Shown here one piece after another: positions 32,485 to 39,994 of a stretch of 39,994 nt of DNA. Position 1 is the stretch's first letter; the number at the start of each line of letters is the position of its first letter. Where the stretch lies: NCBI GenBank assembly GCA_021378525.1, contig JAACJW010000006.1, positions 1 to 39,994 of the forward strand, given 5' to 3'. The translations under genes and the position numbers were made by a program. This DNA comes from Ureaplasma sp. Hg2 (GTDB lineage Bacteria > Bacillota_I > Bacilli_A > Mycoplasmatales > Mycoplasmoidaceae). The notes below the pieces were generated by a model. That model ran no database searches. It worked only from the letters and a program-made list of their open reading frames with translations, and was not told the DNA's origin.

Positions 32485-32931
32485 TTATTTGATTACTTCA
32501 AATTTACCTTTTGCATTCTTAATGCTTTCAAGCGCACCTTTAGTAAATTTGTGTGCTTTAATTGTAATTGAATTATTCAATTTTGTGTCACCTATTATCT
32601 TAACAGGTAAGTTTTTATGTTTTAACATACGTTTCTTCAACAATAATTCCGGTGTAATAACCTTATCTTTTAAACCGTTTAATTGTTCAATAGTTACTAC
32701 ATTAAATTTATGAGCGAAGTTATCATTGTTAAATCCAACTTTAGGAACTCGACGGTATAAAGGTGTTTGTCCACCTTCAAATCCTAAACGAGTATGTCCT
32801 GATTTACGTGATTTTTGACCATCTTGACCACGTCCACAAGTTTTACCAATTCCTGATCCGTTCCCACGACCAACACGTTTTTCACGGTGATTACGAGAAC
32901 CTTTGGTATATTCTAATTTACTTAAATCCAT
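32485..32931 (-). CDS. rplO: 50S ribosomal protein L15
   Basis: The 148-residue protein begins M-D-L-S-K-L and has the Gly/Arg-rich stretch R-V-G-R-G-N-G-S-G-I-G-K-T and G-F-E-G-G-Q-T-P-L-Y-R-R-V-P typical of L15. Normally preceded by rpmD; here the S5 gene is its direct neighbour, 12 bases away. Confidence 0.97.
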   Translation of the reverse strand: MDLSKLEYTKGSRNHREKRVGRGNGSGIGKTCGRGQDGQKSRKSGHTRLGFEGGQTPLYRRVPKVGFNNDNFAHKFNVVTIEQLNGLKDKVITPELLLKKRMLKHKNLPVKIIGDTKLNNSITIKAHKFTKGALESIKNAKGKFEVIK

Positions 32932-32943
32932 ATTCTTTTACCT

Positions 32944-33651
32944 CTATAAATCTTTCACATCTTTATCTCGAAGTCTTGCAACGTCTTTTGGAGACATTTG
33001 ACTTTCAAGTCCGTGCATAGTAGCTCGGATAACATTGATAGGAGTTTTTGATCCTTGACTTTTAGTATAGATATCACTATAACCTGCAAGTTCAATAACT
33101 GCTCGTACCGGTCCCCCAGCAATGATTCCAATTCCTTTTGGAGCTGGTTTGATTAATACTTTACCAGCACCATGATGTCCCAATGTTTCGTGGTACACAG
33201 TTCCGTTTTTATTAATCTTAACTTTGATTAAATTGTTGTTTGCATTTTTAATTGCTTTTTTAATAGCATCTGGAACTTCAATTGATTTTCCCATTCCAAA
33301 GCCGACAGTTCCCTTACGGTCGCCGATTACAACTAATGCGCTAAAACGCATTGATCGTCCACCTTTGGTGGTCTTTGAAATTCTTTTAATTTTTACAACT
33401 TTTTCTTCGAAACCACTATTTTCACGTTGGAAAGATTTTGATTTCATTGGTTTTAATGATTTTTTATGAGGTGAATTTCTTCGATCTCCATCATTACGAG
33501 CGCCGTCCTTGCTGTCGCTAGGTTTAGTTTCAGTCTTATCGCTTGGTTTGCTTTCGACTTTATCACTAGGTTTAGCTTCAACTTTAGCTTCTGGTTTTTC
33601 ACTAGTTACTTGAACTTTTTCGCTTGATTCTTTTTTAATAATTTCTGACAT
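32944..33651 (-). CDS. rpsE: 30S ribosomal protein S5 with N-terminal extension
   Basis: The core (~81-235) has [15 protein letters not shown] and G-K-G-T-V-G-F-G-like segments of S5, which takes part in decoding accuracy. Residues 1-80 are an extra charged, disordered stretch with three K-P-S-D repeats; S5 is usually ~166 residues against 235 here. Confidence 0.95.
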   Translation of the reverse strand: MSEIIKKESSEKVQVTSEKPEAKVEAKPSDKVESKPSDKTETKPSDSKDGARNDGDRRNSPHKKSLKPMKSKSFQRENSGFEEKVVKIKRISKTTKGGRSMRFSALVVIGDRKGTVGFGMGKSIEVPDAIKKAIKNANNNLIKVKINKNGTVYHETLGHHGAGKVLIKPAPKGIGIIAGGPVRAVIELAGYSDIYTKSQGSKTPINVIRATMHGLESQMSPKDVARLRDKDVKDL

Positions 33652-33669
33652 AATTTAGTTCTCCTTTAA

Positions 33670-34029
33670 CTAGAATTTTAATCCTGCTTCTCGCGCAGCA
33701 TTTGCTAGGGCTGATATTCGGCCGTGATATTTTGAACCACCACGGTCAAACGTTACTTCTTTAACGCCAAGACCGATTGCTTTTGTAGCAATGTCTTTCC
33801 CTACTTTTTTAGCGTTTTCTTTGTTTCCGTTTTTCAATTTCAAAGCAACAGATGAACTAGCTGCTATTGTTTTTTGAGTATCAACATCAATTAGTTGGAC
33901 AGCAATATGGCTGTTTGTTTTATTAACAACTAATCTTGGTCGACTATTGTCAATAACTTTAATCTTGTTAGATGTTCGTTTGTGTCGGATAACACGTTTT
34001 GCGTTTCGATCTACATTTATTCGTTTCAT
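33670..34029 (-). CDS. rplR: 50S ribosomal protein L18
   Basis: The 119-residue protein binds 5S rRNA. R-L-V-V-N-K-T-N-S-H-I-A-V-Q-L-I-D and the C-terminal F-D-R-G-G-S-K-Y-H-G-R-I-S-A-L-A-N-A-A-R are diagnostic. Confidence 0.97.
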   Translation of the reverse strand: MKRINVDRNAKRVIRHKRTSNKIKVIDNSRPRLVVNKTNSHIAVQLIDVDTQKTIAASSSVALKLKNGNKENAKKVGKDIATKAIGLGVKEVTFDRGGSKYHGRISALANAAREAGLKF

Positions 34030-34040
34030 ATTCTATCCTC

Positions 34041-34592
34041 CTATTTTTTCTTAGAACCTTCAGCTGTTTTACCAGCTTTTCTAATAATGTGTTCTCCTTT
34101 GTAAAGAACACCTTTACCCTTATAAGGTTCAGGTTTTCGGTAAGCACGAACTTCAGCGGCAAATTGGCCAACTTGTGCTTTATCGATTCCTGTAATTTTA
34201 ATTTCAGTTACAGTTGGTGTTTCAATTTTCAAACCTTGTGGAATGTCCTTGTTAACCGGATGACTAAATCCTAGTGCTAAATTTAATTTAGTGCCTTGGA
34301 TTTTAGCTTTGTAACCTACTCCTTTAAGAGTTAATTCTTTAATAAAGCCTTTTGAAACACCTTCGATTGCGTTTGAGATGTTTGAGTTAACGGTTCCATG
34401 ATACATTTTTGATTGTTTAATATCATTTGCTCTAGTAACTTTTACTTTATTAGCGTCAACCACACATGTGATCACGTCTGGATAATTTACAACTAAAGCT
34501 CCTAATGGGCCTTTAATGTTAACTATGTTTTTTTTAACTTCGACTGAAACTCCTGTTGGAATTTCTAGTAAACGGTTTCCTATTCTTGACAT
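34041..34592 (-). CDS. rplF: 50S ribosomal protein L6
   Basis: The 183-residue protein near the factor-binding site has the two repeated L6 folds: M-S-R-I-G-N-R-L-L-E-I-P at the start, G-Y-K-A-K-I-Q-G and the C-terminal R-A-Y-R-K-P-E-P-Y-K-G-K-G. Confidence 0.97.
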   Translation of the reverse strand: MSRIGNRLLEIPTGVSVEVKKNIVNIKGPLGALVVNYPDVITCVVDANKVKVTRANDIKQSKMYHGTVNSNISNAIEGVSKGFIKELTLKGVGYKAKIQGTKLNLALGFSHPVNKDIPQGLKIETPTVTEIKITGIDKAQVGQFAAEVRAYRKPEPYKGKGVLYKGEHIIRKAGKTAEGSKKK

Positions 34593-34601
34593 AAATTTTA
34601 C

Positions 34602-34997
34602 CTATCAAATATAAGCGATAACTTCACCGCCCATGTTTGCCTTTCGTGCATTTTTGTCAGTCATAATACCATTACTTGTTGAAATAATAGCAACGCCTAA
34701 ACCATTTAATACTTTTGGTAATTCATCAGCGTTCGAATAAATTCGAAGCCCTGGTTTAGAAATTTGACGTAAACCTGTAATTGATGAAACTTTATTTTTA
34801 TATTTAAGTTTAATCATTGTTTGTGATTTGTTATTATCAAGATTTTTAATTGAAAAATCTTTGATATAACCTTCACTTTTTAGCAATTGAAGAATTGCTG
34901 TTTTCACCTTAGAAGTAGGTAATACTACACTTTGATGTTTTGCTTTTTTAGCGTTTCTAATTTTGGTTAGAAGTTCTGCTATTGGATCTGTATGCAT
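34602..34997 (-). CDS. rpsH: 30S ribosomal protein S8
   Basis: The 131-residue S8 binds the central domain of 16S r[23 protein letters not shown] and the end G-G-E-V-I-A-Y-I-W are standard. The final Trp is encoded by UGA at 34605-34607 followed by TAG, a clean sign of the mycoplasma code because S8 in Gram-positives commonly ends in this Trp. Confidence 0.97.
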
Positions 34998-35009
34998 ATT
35001 AATTTCCCC

Positions 35010-35195
35010 CTATCATGAAGCTTTCTTGATGCCTGGAATAGCACCCTTGTAAGCCAATTCTCTAAAGCATAAACGGCAAACGCCGAATTTTCGGTTAACG
35101 GCTCTTGCTCGTCCACAACGTTCACAACGTGTGTATTCTCTAACTGCAAATTTTTGATGTTTCTTTTGTTTTGCGATTCATGATTTCTTTGCCAT
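35010..35195 (-). CDS. rpsZ: 30S ribosomal protein S14 type Z
   Basis: A 61-residue zinc-ribbon S14 with C-E-R-C-G and C-R-L-C-F as the zinc ligands, Y-T-R-C-E-R-C, and [10 protein letters not shown] at the end. Two Trp residues are UGA, one of them the penultimate codon. Its ATG overlaps the rplE stop by one base. Confidence 0.96.
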
Positions 35196-35749
35196 TATTT
35201 TTCCCCTTTAACTTTTTTAAATGGAGCTCCAAGCGCTTTAAGAAGCGCTCTAGCTTCGTCGTTTGTTTTAGCTGATGTTACGAATGTAACGTCAAACCCA
35301 CGTACTTGTTTAATGTCATCATAAATGATTTGTGGAAAAATAATTTGTTCTCTAATTCCTAAAGTGTAATTTCCTCTTCCATCAAACGATTTGTTTTCTA
35401 AACCTCTAAAGTCTCGAACACGAGGTAATGCAACATTAAATAATGTTTCTACAAAAGCTCACATTGTATTACCTCTTAAAGTAACTTTAGCGCCAATCCC
35501 TTGACCTTCTCTTAGTTTAAAAGAAGCAATTGATTTTTTAGCTTTTGTGATTACTGGTTTTTGACCAGTAATTCGTTCGATTTCATTGACTGCTAGTTCT
35601 AGATTTTTAGCATCTTGAACTGCATTCCCAACGCCCATATTAATAACTATTTTTTCAAGTTTTGGAACTTCCATAACTGAATCATATTTATATTTAGCCA
35701 TTAATTGAGGAGCGATTTTTTTAGTGTATTCTTGTTTTAAAAATGCCAT
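35195..35749 (-). CDS. rplE: 50S ribosomal protein L5
   Basis: The 184-residue 5S rRNA-binding protein: [34 protein letters not shown] and the C-terminal [24 protein letters not shown] Trp after G-N-T-M joins the two parts. Confidence 0.96.
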
Positions 35750-35760
35750 AATGTTCTCCT

Positions 35761-36084
35761 TTATTTAGTGCTAAATTCGTGCCCAGTTTTTCTAGCAACT
35801 CGAATTTTTTTACCGTCTTTATTTTTAGCGTATTTCACTTTTGTAATAACACCTTTTCCCTTAGGATCTAGTAATGCTAATTTACACATACGAATTGGCG
35901 CTTCAATTTCAATGATGCCAGATTCTTCGTGATCGTTATCTTGCTTTTGGTGTTTCTTAACTTTGTTCAAACCTTCAACAATAGCTGTCTGAGCCTTGAT
36001 GTTGGTTTTGGTTACTGTACCTTCAAGGCCTTTATTTTTGCCAGAGATAACTCGAACTGTATCGCCAAGTTTTATTCTATTCAT
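35761..36084 (-). CDS. rplX: 50S ribosomal protein L24
   Basis: A 107-residue assembly initiator with the KOW motif [13 protein letters not shown] near residues 7-19 and [12 protein letters not shown]. Confidence 0.97.
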   Translation of the reverse strand: MNRIKLGDTVRVISGKNKGLEGTVTKTNIKAQTAIVEGLNKVKKHQKQDNDHEESGIIEIEAPIRMCKLALLDPKGKGVITKVKYAKNKDGKKIRVARKTGHEFSTK

Positions 36085-36095
36085 ATTGTGACCTC

Positions 36096-36464
36096 CTATA
36101 GTACTTCTGGAGCTAGTGAAACAATTTTATTGTATCCACGCTCTCTTAATTCACGAGCAACTGGGCCAAAAATTCTTGTCCCCCTCGGTGTTTTGTCGTC
36201 TTTAATAATCACACAAGCGTTTTCATCAAACTTAAGAGTTGCCCCTGATTGACGTTTTACACCTTTTCGTGTTCTTACAACAACAGCTTTGAAAATTTGT
36301 CCTTTAGTAACATTACTGCCGGGTGTCAATTTTTTAACTGAAACAACGACTACGTCGCCAACTCCAGCATATCGACGTTTTGATCCGCCCAATACTTTAA
36401 TTACTCCGACTTCTTTAGCTCCGGTATTATCCGCAACTTTCATTCTCGTCATATGTTGAACCAT
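36096..36464 (-). CDS. rplN: 50S ribosomal protein L14
   Basis: A 122-residue protein of the 50S-30S interface with [20 protein letters not shown] and the C-terminal [13 protein letters not shown]. Full length. Confidence 0.98.
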   Translation of the reverse strand: MVQHMTRMKVADNTGAKEVGVIKVLGGSKRRYAGVGDVVVVSVKKLTPGSNVTKGQIFKAVVVRTRKGVKRQSGATLKFDENACVIIKDDKTPRGTRIFGPVARELRERGYNKIVSLAPEVL

Positions 36465-36492
36465 ATTGATTTCCTCCTTTTATTAATATTTA

Positions 36493-36768
36493 CTATTTAG
36501 CTTTTTCTAGAATTTTACTTACTCTTCAAGTTTTTGTAGCACTTAAAGGTCTAGTTTCAATAATTTCAACTTTATCACCAATACCAGCATTTTCGTTTTC
36601 GTCATGCGCATGATATTTTTTGTGAGTAACAATTTGTTTTTTATACAATGGATGTTTAGCTTTTGTTTCAACTTTAACAACTACTGTCTTTTGCATCTTA
36701 TCTGAGACTACAATCCCAAACAAAACTTTTCTTCTATTACGAATTACTTCGTTAGTTTGTTTTTCCAT
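36493..36768 (-). CDS. rpsQ: 30S ribosomal protein S17
   Basis: A 91-residue protein with [17 protein letters not shown] and [18 protein letters not shown] Trp (K-T-W-R-V) near residue 81 extends it past the apparent stop to TAG at 36493. It overlaps the rpmC stop by one base (TAATG). Confidence 0.96.
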
Positions 36769-37652
36769 TATTTAGTCCCCTTTGTAATAGTTGCTTTTTT
36801 AACAACTGGTTTTTTAGCAGCTGGTTTTTTAGCAGCAGTTACTTTTTTAGCAGCAGTTACTTTTTTAACAGGTTCTACTGGTTTTTTAGTTGTTGGTTTT
36901 TTAACAGCTGGTTTTTTAGCAGCAGTTACTTTTTTAGCAGTTGCAGGTTTTGCTACTGCTGTAGTTTTTTTAGCTACAGTTGCTTTTTTAGCTATTGCTG
37001 GTTTTGCAGTTGCAGTTTTAGCTACAGTTGCTTTTTTAGCTGTTGCTGGTTTTGCAGTTGCTTTTTTAGTTGTTGCAGGTTTTGCTACAGTCGCTTTTTT
37101 AACAGTTGCGGGTTTAGCTGCTACTGGTTTTTTAGCTGTTGTAGTTTTCACTGCAGTTGCTTTTTTAACAGTTGTAGGTTTAGCTGCTACTGTTGGTTTT
37201 TTAGCTGTTGTAGTTTTCACTGCAGTTGCTTTTTTAACAGTTGCAGGTTTTGTAGTTGTAGTTTTAGCTTTAACAACTTTCCCCACAGCGTTAATTTCTT
37301 TATTAACAGCTTTAACCTTTTCGGCTTTAATAGTTGTTTTAGGTTTAACTAATTCACCTTCAATTTTGTGGATTGCTTTGATCGCAGTTGTGTTCTTTTT
37401 TGAATAAACCGCAGCAGAAGCTTTTTTAGCTTGCTTTGTTTTACTTAATGAAATAGTGATTCCTCTTTCATTAATAATAGTAAGAGCACGAGCTATCGTT
37501 CTTCTAATTTCTTGAATTGTATGTAACTTTTCAGCTTCACCGTTAGCCATGCTAAAACGTTGTTGTAAAAGTTGTGCTTTTAATTTAACGATTAGCTCAG
37601 CTAATTCATCATTAGATTTTTTTCTTAATTCGATTGTAATTCCATTAGCCAT
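36768..37652 (-). CDS. rpmC: 50S ribosomal protein L29 with ~220-residue Lys/Ala-rich tail
   Basis: The first ~75 residues are a normal L29 helical hairpin ([20 protein letters not shown], then I-R-R-T-I-A-R). Standard L29 stops there; here the protein continues to 294 residues with repeats of K-K-A-T-(V/A) and K-K-P-(A/T) units resembling the C-terminal tail of histone H1. The tail should be disordered and strongly positive, and near the tunnel exit. L29 tails are known in some mycoplasmas, though I am not sure how long they are. Confidence 0.93.
   Translation of the reverse strand: MANGITIELRKKSNDELAELIVKLKAQLLQQRFSMANGEAEKLHTIQEIRRTIARALTIINERGITISLSKTKQAKKASAAVYSKKNTTAIKAIHKIEGELVKPKTTIKAEKVKAVNKEINAVGKVVKAKTTTTKPATVKKATAVKTTTAKKPTVAAKPTTVKKATAVKTTTAKKPVAAKPATVKKATVAKPATTKKATAKPATAKKATVAKTATAKPAIAKKATVAKKTTAVAKPATAKKVTAAKKPAVKKPTTKKPVEPVKKVTAAKKVTAAKKPAAKKPVVKKATITKGTK
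36780..37270 (-). repeat. Degenerate repeats encoding the L29 Lys/Ala tail
   Basis: Low-complexity DNA made of GCTAAAAAAGC-like and ACTGTTAAAAAAGC-like units. Similar units occur in the L22 tail region at 38864-39240. Confidence 0.8.
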
Positions 37653-38067
37653 TAGGAAGATCCCCCTTCTTTACGATTTTTCAAGAAACACATAGTTTGT
37701 TTCCAGCTGCCCGAAGTGCATTTTTTGCTACACTTTCAGGAACGCCAGCGATTTCAAACATTACTGTTCCCGTTTTAACAACAGCAACTCATTTTTCAGG
37801 GTTACCTTTACCAGAACCCATACGAACTTCTAATGGTTTCTTTGTTAATGATAAATGTGGAAAAATTCTGATTCACATTTTGCCGGTTTTGCCTAGTCGC
37901 TTGCTTATTGCAATACGAGCAGCTTCAATTTGACGATTATTTATTCAGTCACCTTCAGTTGCCATTAAGCCAAATTCTCCGAAGGCAACAAATGTATTAC
38001 CTTTTGCTTTTCCCTCGTAACTAACTTTATGAGATTTTCTATATTTTGTACGTTTTGGTTGTAACAT
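37645..38067 (-). CDS. rplP: 50S ribosomal protein L16
   Basis: The 140-residue protein near the peptidyl-transferase centre: [20 protein letters not shown] and [12 protein letters not shown]. Several UGA Trp break it in standard code. The stop overlaps the start of rpmC by eight bases. Confidence 0.95.
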
Positions 38068-38070
38068 TGT

Positions 38071-38859
38071 TTATTCCCCCTTGTTAGCTGTATTTTTTGA
38101 ACGGTCTCCATATGGCTTTCTATTGCCATCTGGTCTTTTGCCGTCTGCTCTTTTTGTAAATGGTTTTCTATTTCTAGAATCATTGTTACGGTTTTTTCTA
38201 ACAGTAGTGCTAGTGAAACCTTTCCCAAAGTATTCACCACGGTTAATTCAAACTTTAACGCCGATTATACCGTATTGTGTTTTTGCTTTTTCTAAAGCAT
38301 AATCAATATCTGTACGTATTGTTGATAATGGAATATTACCTTCAGAGTAACCTTCAGATCGAGCCATTTCAACTCCACCTAAACGTCCCGCAACATGGGT
38401 TTTAATTCCCTTTGCTCCTGATTTCATAACTTTACGAATTGCAAATTTTTGCGCAATTCTAAAAGATACTCTTCGTTCAATTCCATCAGCTATTTCACGA
38501 GCAATAATACGTGCACATAATTCTGGTTTTTCAATAGCAAGAATATTTAAATTAACTTTAATGTTTCTTCCTACAATTTTGTTTATTTCTAATTTAATTT
38601 TTTTAGATTCTGAACCTTCAGATCCAATTAGAATACCAGGTTGCATTGCGTAAACGAAAACATCAATTGCTTTTTGTGTTCGTTCGATTTCTATATGATC
38701 CACCATAGCCTTAGCATATTTTTGAATAATATATACTCGCAACTTATCATCTTCAACTAATCATTTAGCCATTTGCTTATTGTCTTGAGGAATTCATCGA
38801 GATTGTCAATTTTTGTTGATCCCGTATCTTAAACCATTAGGATTTACTTTTTGTCCCAT
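38071..38859 (-). CDS. rpsC: 30S ribosomal protein S3 with basic C-terminal tail
   Basis: The 262-residue protein starts [11 protein letters not shown] at 38859, overlapping the rplV stop by one base. Core features include the KH domain G-I-L-I-G-S-E-G-S, a variant of the usual GxxGxxG loop, and the [14 protein letters not shown] motif. After the core (~210 residues) there is a 45-residue Arg/Lys/Asn/Asp-rich disordered tail. Trp at UGA in the N-terminal 30 residues hides the real start. Confidence 0.95.
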
Positions 38860-39710
38860 TAGTTGGTTCCTCCTTTTTTAGCTGCTGGTTTTTTAGCAGT
38901 TGCAGGTTTTTTAGCTGGCGCTTTTTTAGCAGTTGCAGGTTTAGCTGCGGTTGCTTTTTTAACTGCAGGTTTTGCAGTTGAAGTAGTTGCCTTTTTAGCT
39001 ACTGGTTTTTTAGCAGTTGCAGGTTTAGCTGCGGTTGCTTTTTTAGCCGCTGGTTTTGCAGTTGTAGTAGTTGCTTTTTTAGCTGCTGGTTTTTTAGCAG
39101 TTACAGGTTTAGCTGCGGTTGCTTTTTTAACTGCTACTGGTTTTACCGTTGTAGTAGTTGCCTTTTTAGCTGCTGCTGGTTTAGCTGCGGTTGCTTTTTT
39201 AGCTGCTGCTGGTTTTGCAGTTGTTGGTTTTTTAGATTCAACTTTATCATTCGTCTTCTTTCCAGTTGACGCTTTATTAGTTTTGTCTACAACCTTTACA
39301 TCTGTTGCTCCGGTAATTTTCTTAGCTGACTTTTTGTATCTATTTTTAAGCTTTTCAATTTGAATAGCTCTTTCATTAGGTTCATCACTTAATTTAATTT
39401 CAAGGTGAGTTGTTCTTTTTAACATAAGATCAGCTGAGCCTTTTGCTCTCGGCATGGTTCTTTTTCAAGTTGGACCTTGGTTAGCTACGATTTCATAAAT
39501 ATATAGCTTACTAGCATCCATTGCATGGTTGTTAATTGCATTTGCAATTGCTGACTCTAATAATTTTTTAATTATTGGAGACATTTTCTTGTTTGTGTTT
39601 TCTAGAATTGTAATAGCTTCTCTAACTTCTTTGTTTCTAATCAAATCACATACTAATTTTGCTTTACGATGTGAAATATGAATATTTCTTTGAATAACTG
39701 TATTAATCAT
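38859..39710 (-). CDS. rplV: 50S ribosomal protein L22 with ~150-residue Lys/Ala-rich tail
   Basis: Residues 1-~112 form L22, which lines the peptide exit tunnel: [21 protein letters not shown], and R-A-K-G-S-A-D after a UGA Trp. From ~135 to 283 the sequence is a Lys/Ala/Pro/Thr repeat (K-K-P-A-A-K-K-A-T type). Bacterial L22 is usually ~110 residues; longer mycoplasma forms are known. Confidence 0.94.
38864..39240 (-). repeat. Degenerate repeats encoding the L22 Lys/Ala tail
   Basis: Recurring units such as GCTGCTAAAAAACCAG-like and GCAACTGCTAAAAAACC-like blocks. They share sequence with the L29 tail region about 2 kb away. Confidence 0.8.
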
Positions 39711-39719
39711 AATTTATAC

Positions 39720-39986
39720 CTAACGTTTCGCTTCCGTGTGATTTTTGAAATTACGGGTTGGTGAGAATTCGCCTAATTTGTGTCCGACCATATCTTCGGT
39801 AACGTAAACTTTAAGAAAAGCTTTACCATTATGAACTTCAAAGGTTAATCCGATGAATTCAGGGAAGATAGTACTACGACGTGACCAAGTTTTGATTGGT
39901 CTCTTTTTTGGGTTTGCATTCATAGCTACAACTTTTTTCATTAAGCTAGGTTCAACAAAAGCACCTTTTTTAGAACTTCTTGACAT
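39720..39986 (-). CDS. rpsS: 30S ribosomal protein S19
   Basis: The complete 88-residue protein of the 30S head: [23 protein letters not shown] and [11 protein letters not shown]. This is the first gene of the ribosomal operon inside the window; genes further upstream (rplB and others, by convention) lie outside it. Followed by rplV ten bases later. Confidence 0.97.
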   Translation of the reverse strand: MSRSSKKGAFVEPSLMKKVVAMNANPKKRPIKTWSRRSTIFPEFIGLTFEVHNGKAFLKVYVTEDMVGHKLGEFSPTRNFKNHTEAKR

Positions 39987-39994
39987 ATATATAA

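Noticed and set aside
36757-39363. Long plus-strand open frames (36757-37407 and 38863-39363) encoding hydrophobic Ala/Phe/Leu/Val-rich repeats
   Set aside because: They are the exact antisense of the Lys/Ala repeats of L29 and L22; codon AAA read backwards gives TTT. No ribosome site or independent evidence.

Overview
This window is a gene-dense, AT-rich piece of a Mollicutes (mycoplasma) chromosome that reads UGA as tryptophan. Many genes are open only if in-frame TGA codons are sense. The TGAs fall at conserved Trp positions, for example the last codon of ribosomal protein S8 and the conserved Trp of L16 and secY. The run rplQ-ecfA1-ecfA2-ecfT-truA behind the ribosomal cluster matches my memory of Mycoplasma genitalium/pneumoniae. 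I therefore lean to the pneumoniae group (Mycoplasmoides/Malacoplasma/Ureaplasma relatives), but I cannot name a species. All genes but one are on the minus strand. I found no rRNA, tRNA, CRISPR array, insertion sequence or prophage.

Layout from left to right. (1) 1-7000 holds two surface-protein genes: a lipoprotein cut by the window edge and a 1839-residue membrane-anchored protein with about 17 repeats resembling the mycoplasma 'lipoprotein 17' domain. Each is followed or preceded by similar short leaders and terminators. (2) 7002-15210 is an F1FO ATP synthase operon (atpI-like, atpB E F H A, an extra membrane-protein gene, atpG D C), with a recognisable promoter and terminator. It has unusual features: a ~170-residue C-terminal addition on subunit alpha, an unknown two-helix membrane protein inserted between atpA and atpG whose tail resembles the AtpB tail, a lipoprotein-type subunit b, and a c subunit carrying the Na+-binding residue signature. 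(3) 15380-20570 looks like a surface glycoconjugate locus: serine hydrolase, UDP-galactopyranose mutase, an MprF/LPG-synthase-type membrane protein (the only plus-strand gene), and two GT2 glycosyltransferases. (4) 20571-20990 is a gene-free stretch with a perfect 25-bp inverted repeat next to tdk. (5) 20991-27101 carries tdk, ychF, truA and the ECF vitamin-transporter energising module ecfA1-ecfA2-ecfT; EcfA2 and EcfT both carry large insertions. (6) 27162-39986 is the S10-spc-alpha ribosomal super-operon from rpsS to rplQ, with secY, adk, map, infA, rpmJ and rpoA. It lacks rpmD (L30), and several ribosomal proteins carry long disordered extensions, most strikingly the histone-H1-like Lys/Ala tails of L22 and L29.

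The best candidates for something undescribed are the modified ATP synthase (alpha-subunit C-terminal domain plus the inserted membrane protein) and the paired insertions in EcfA2 and EcfT. Both are inferences from sequence and need homology and structure searches.
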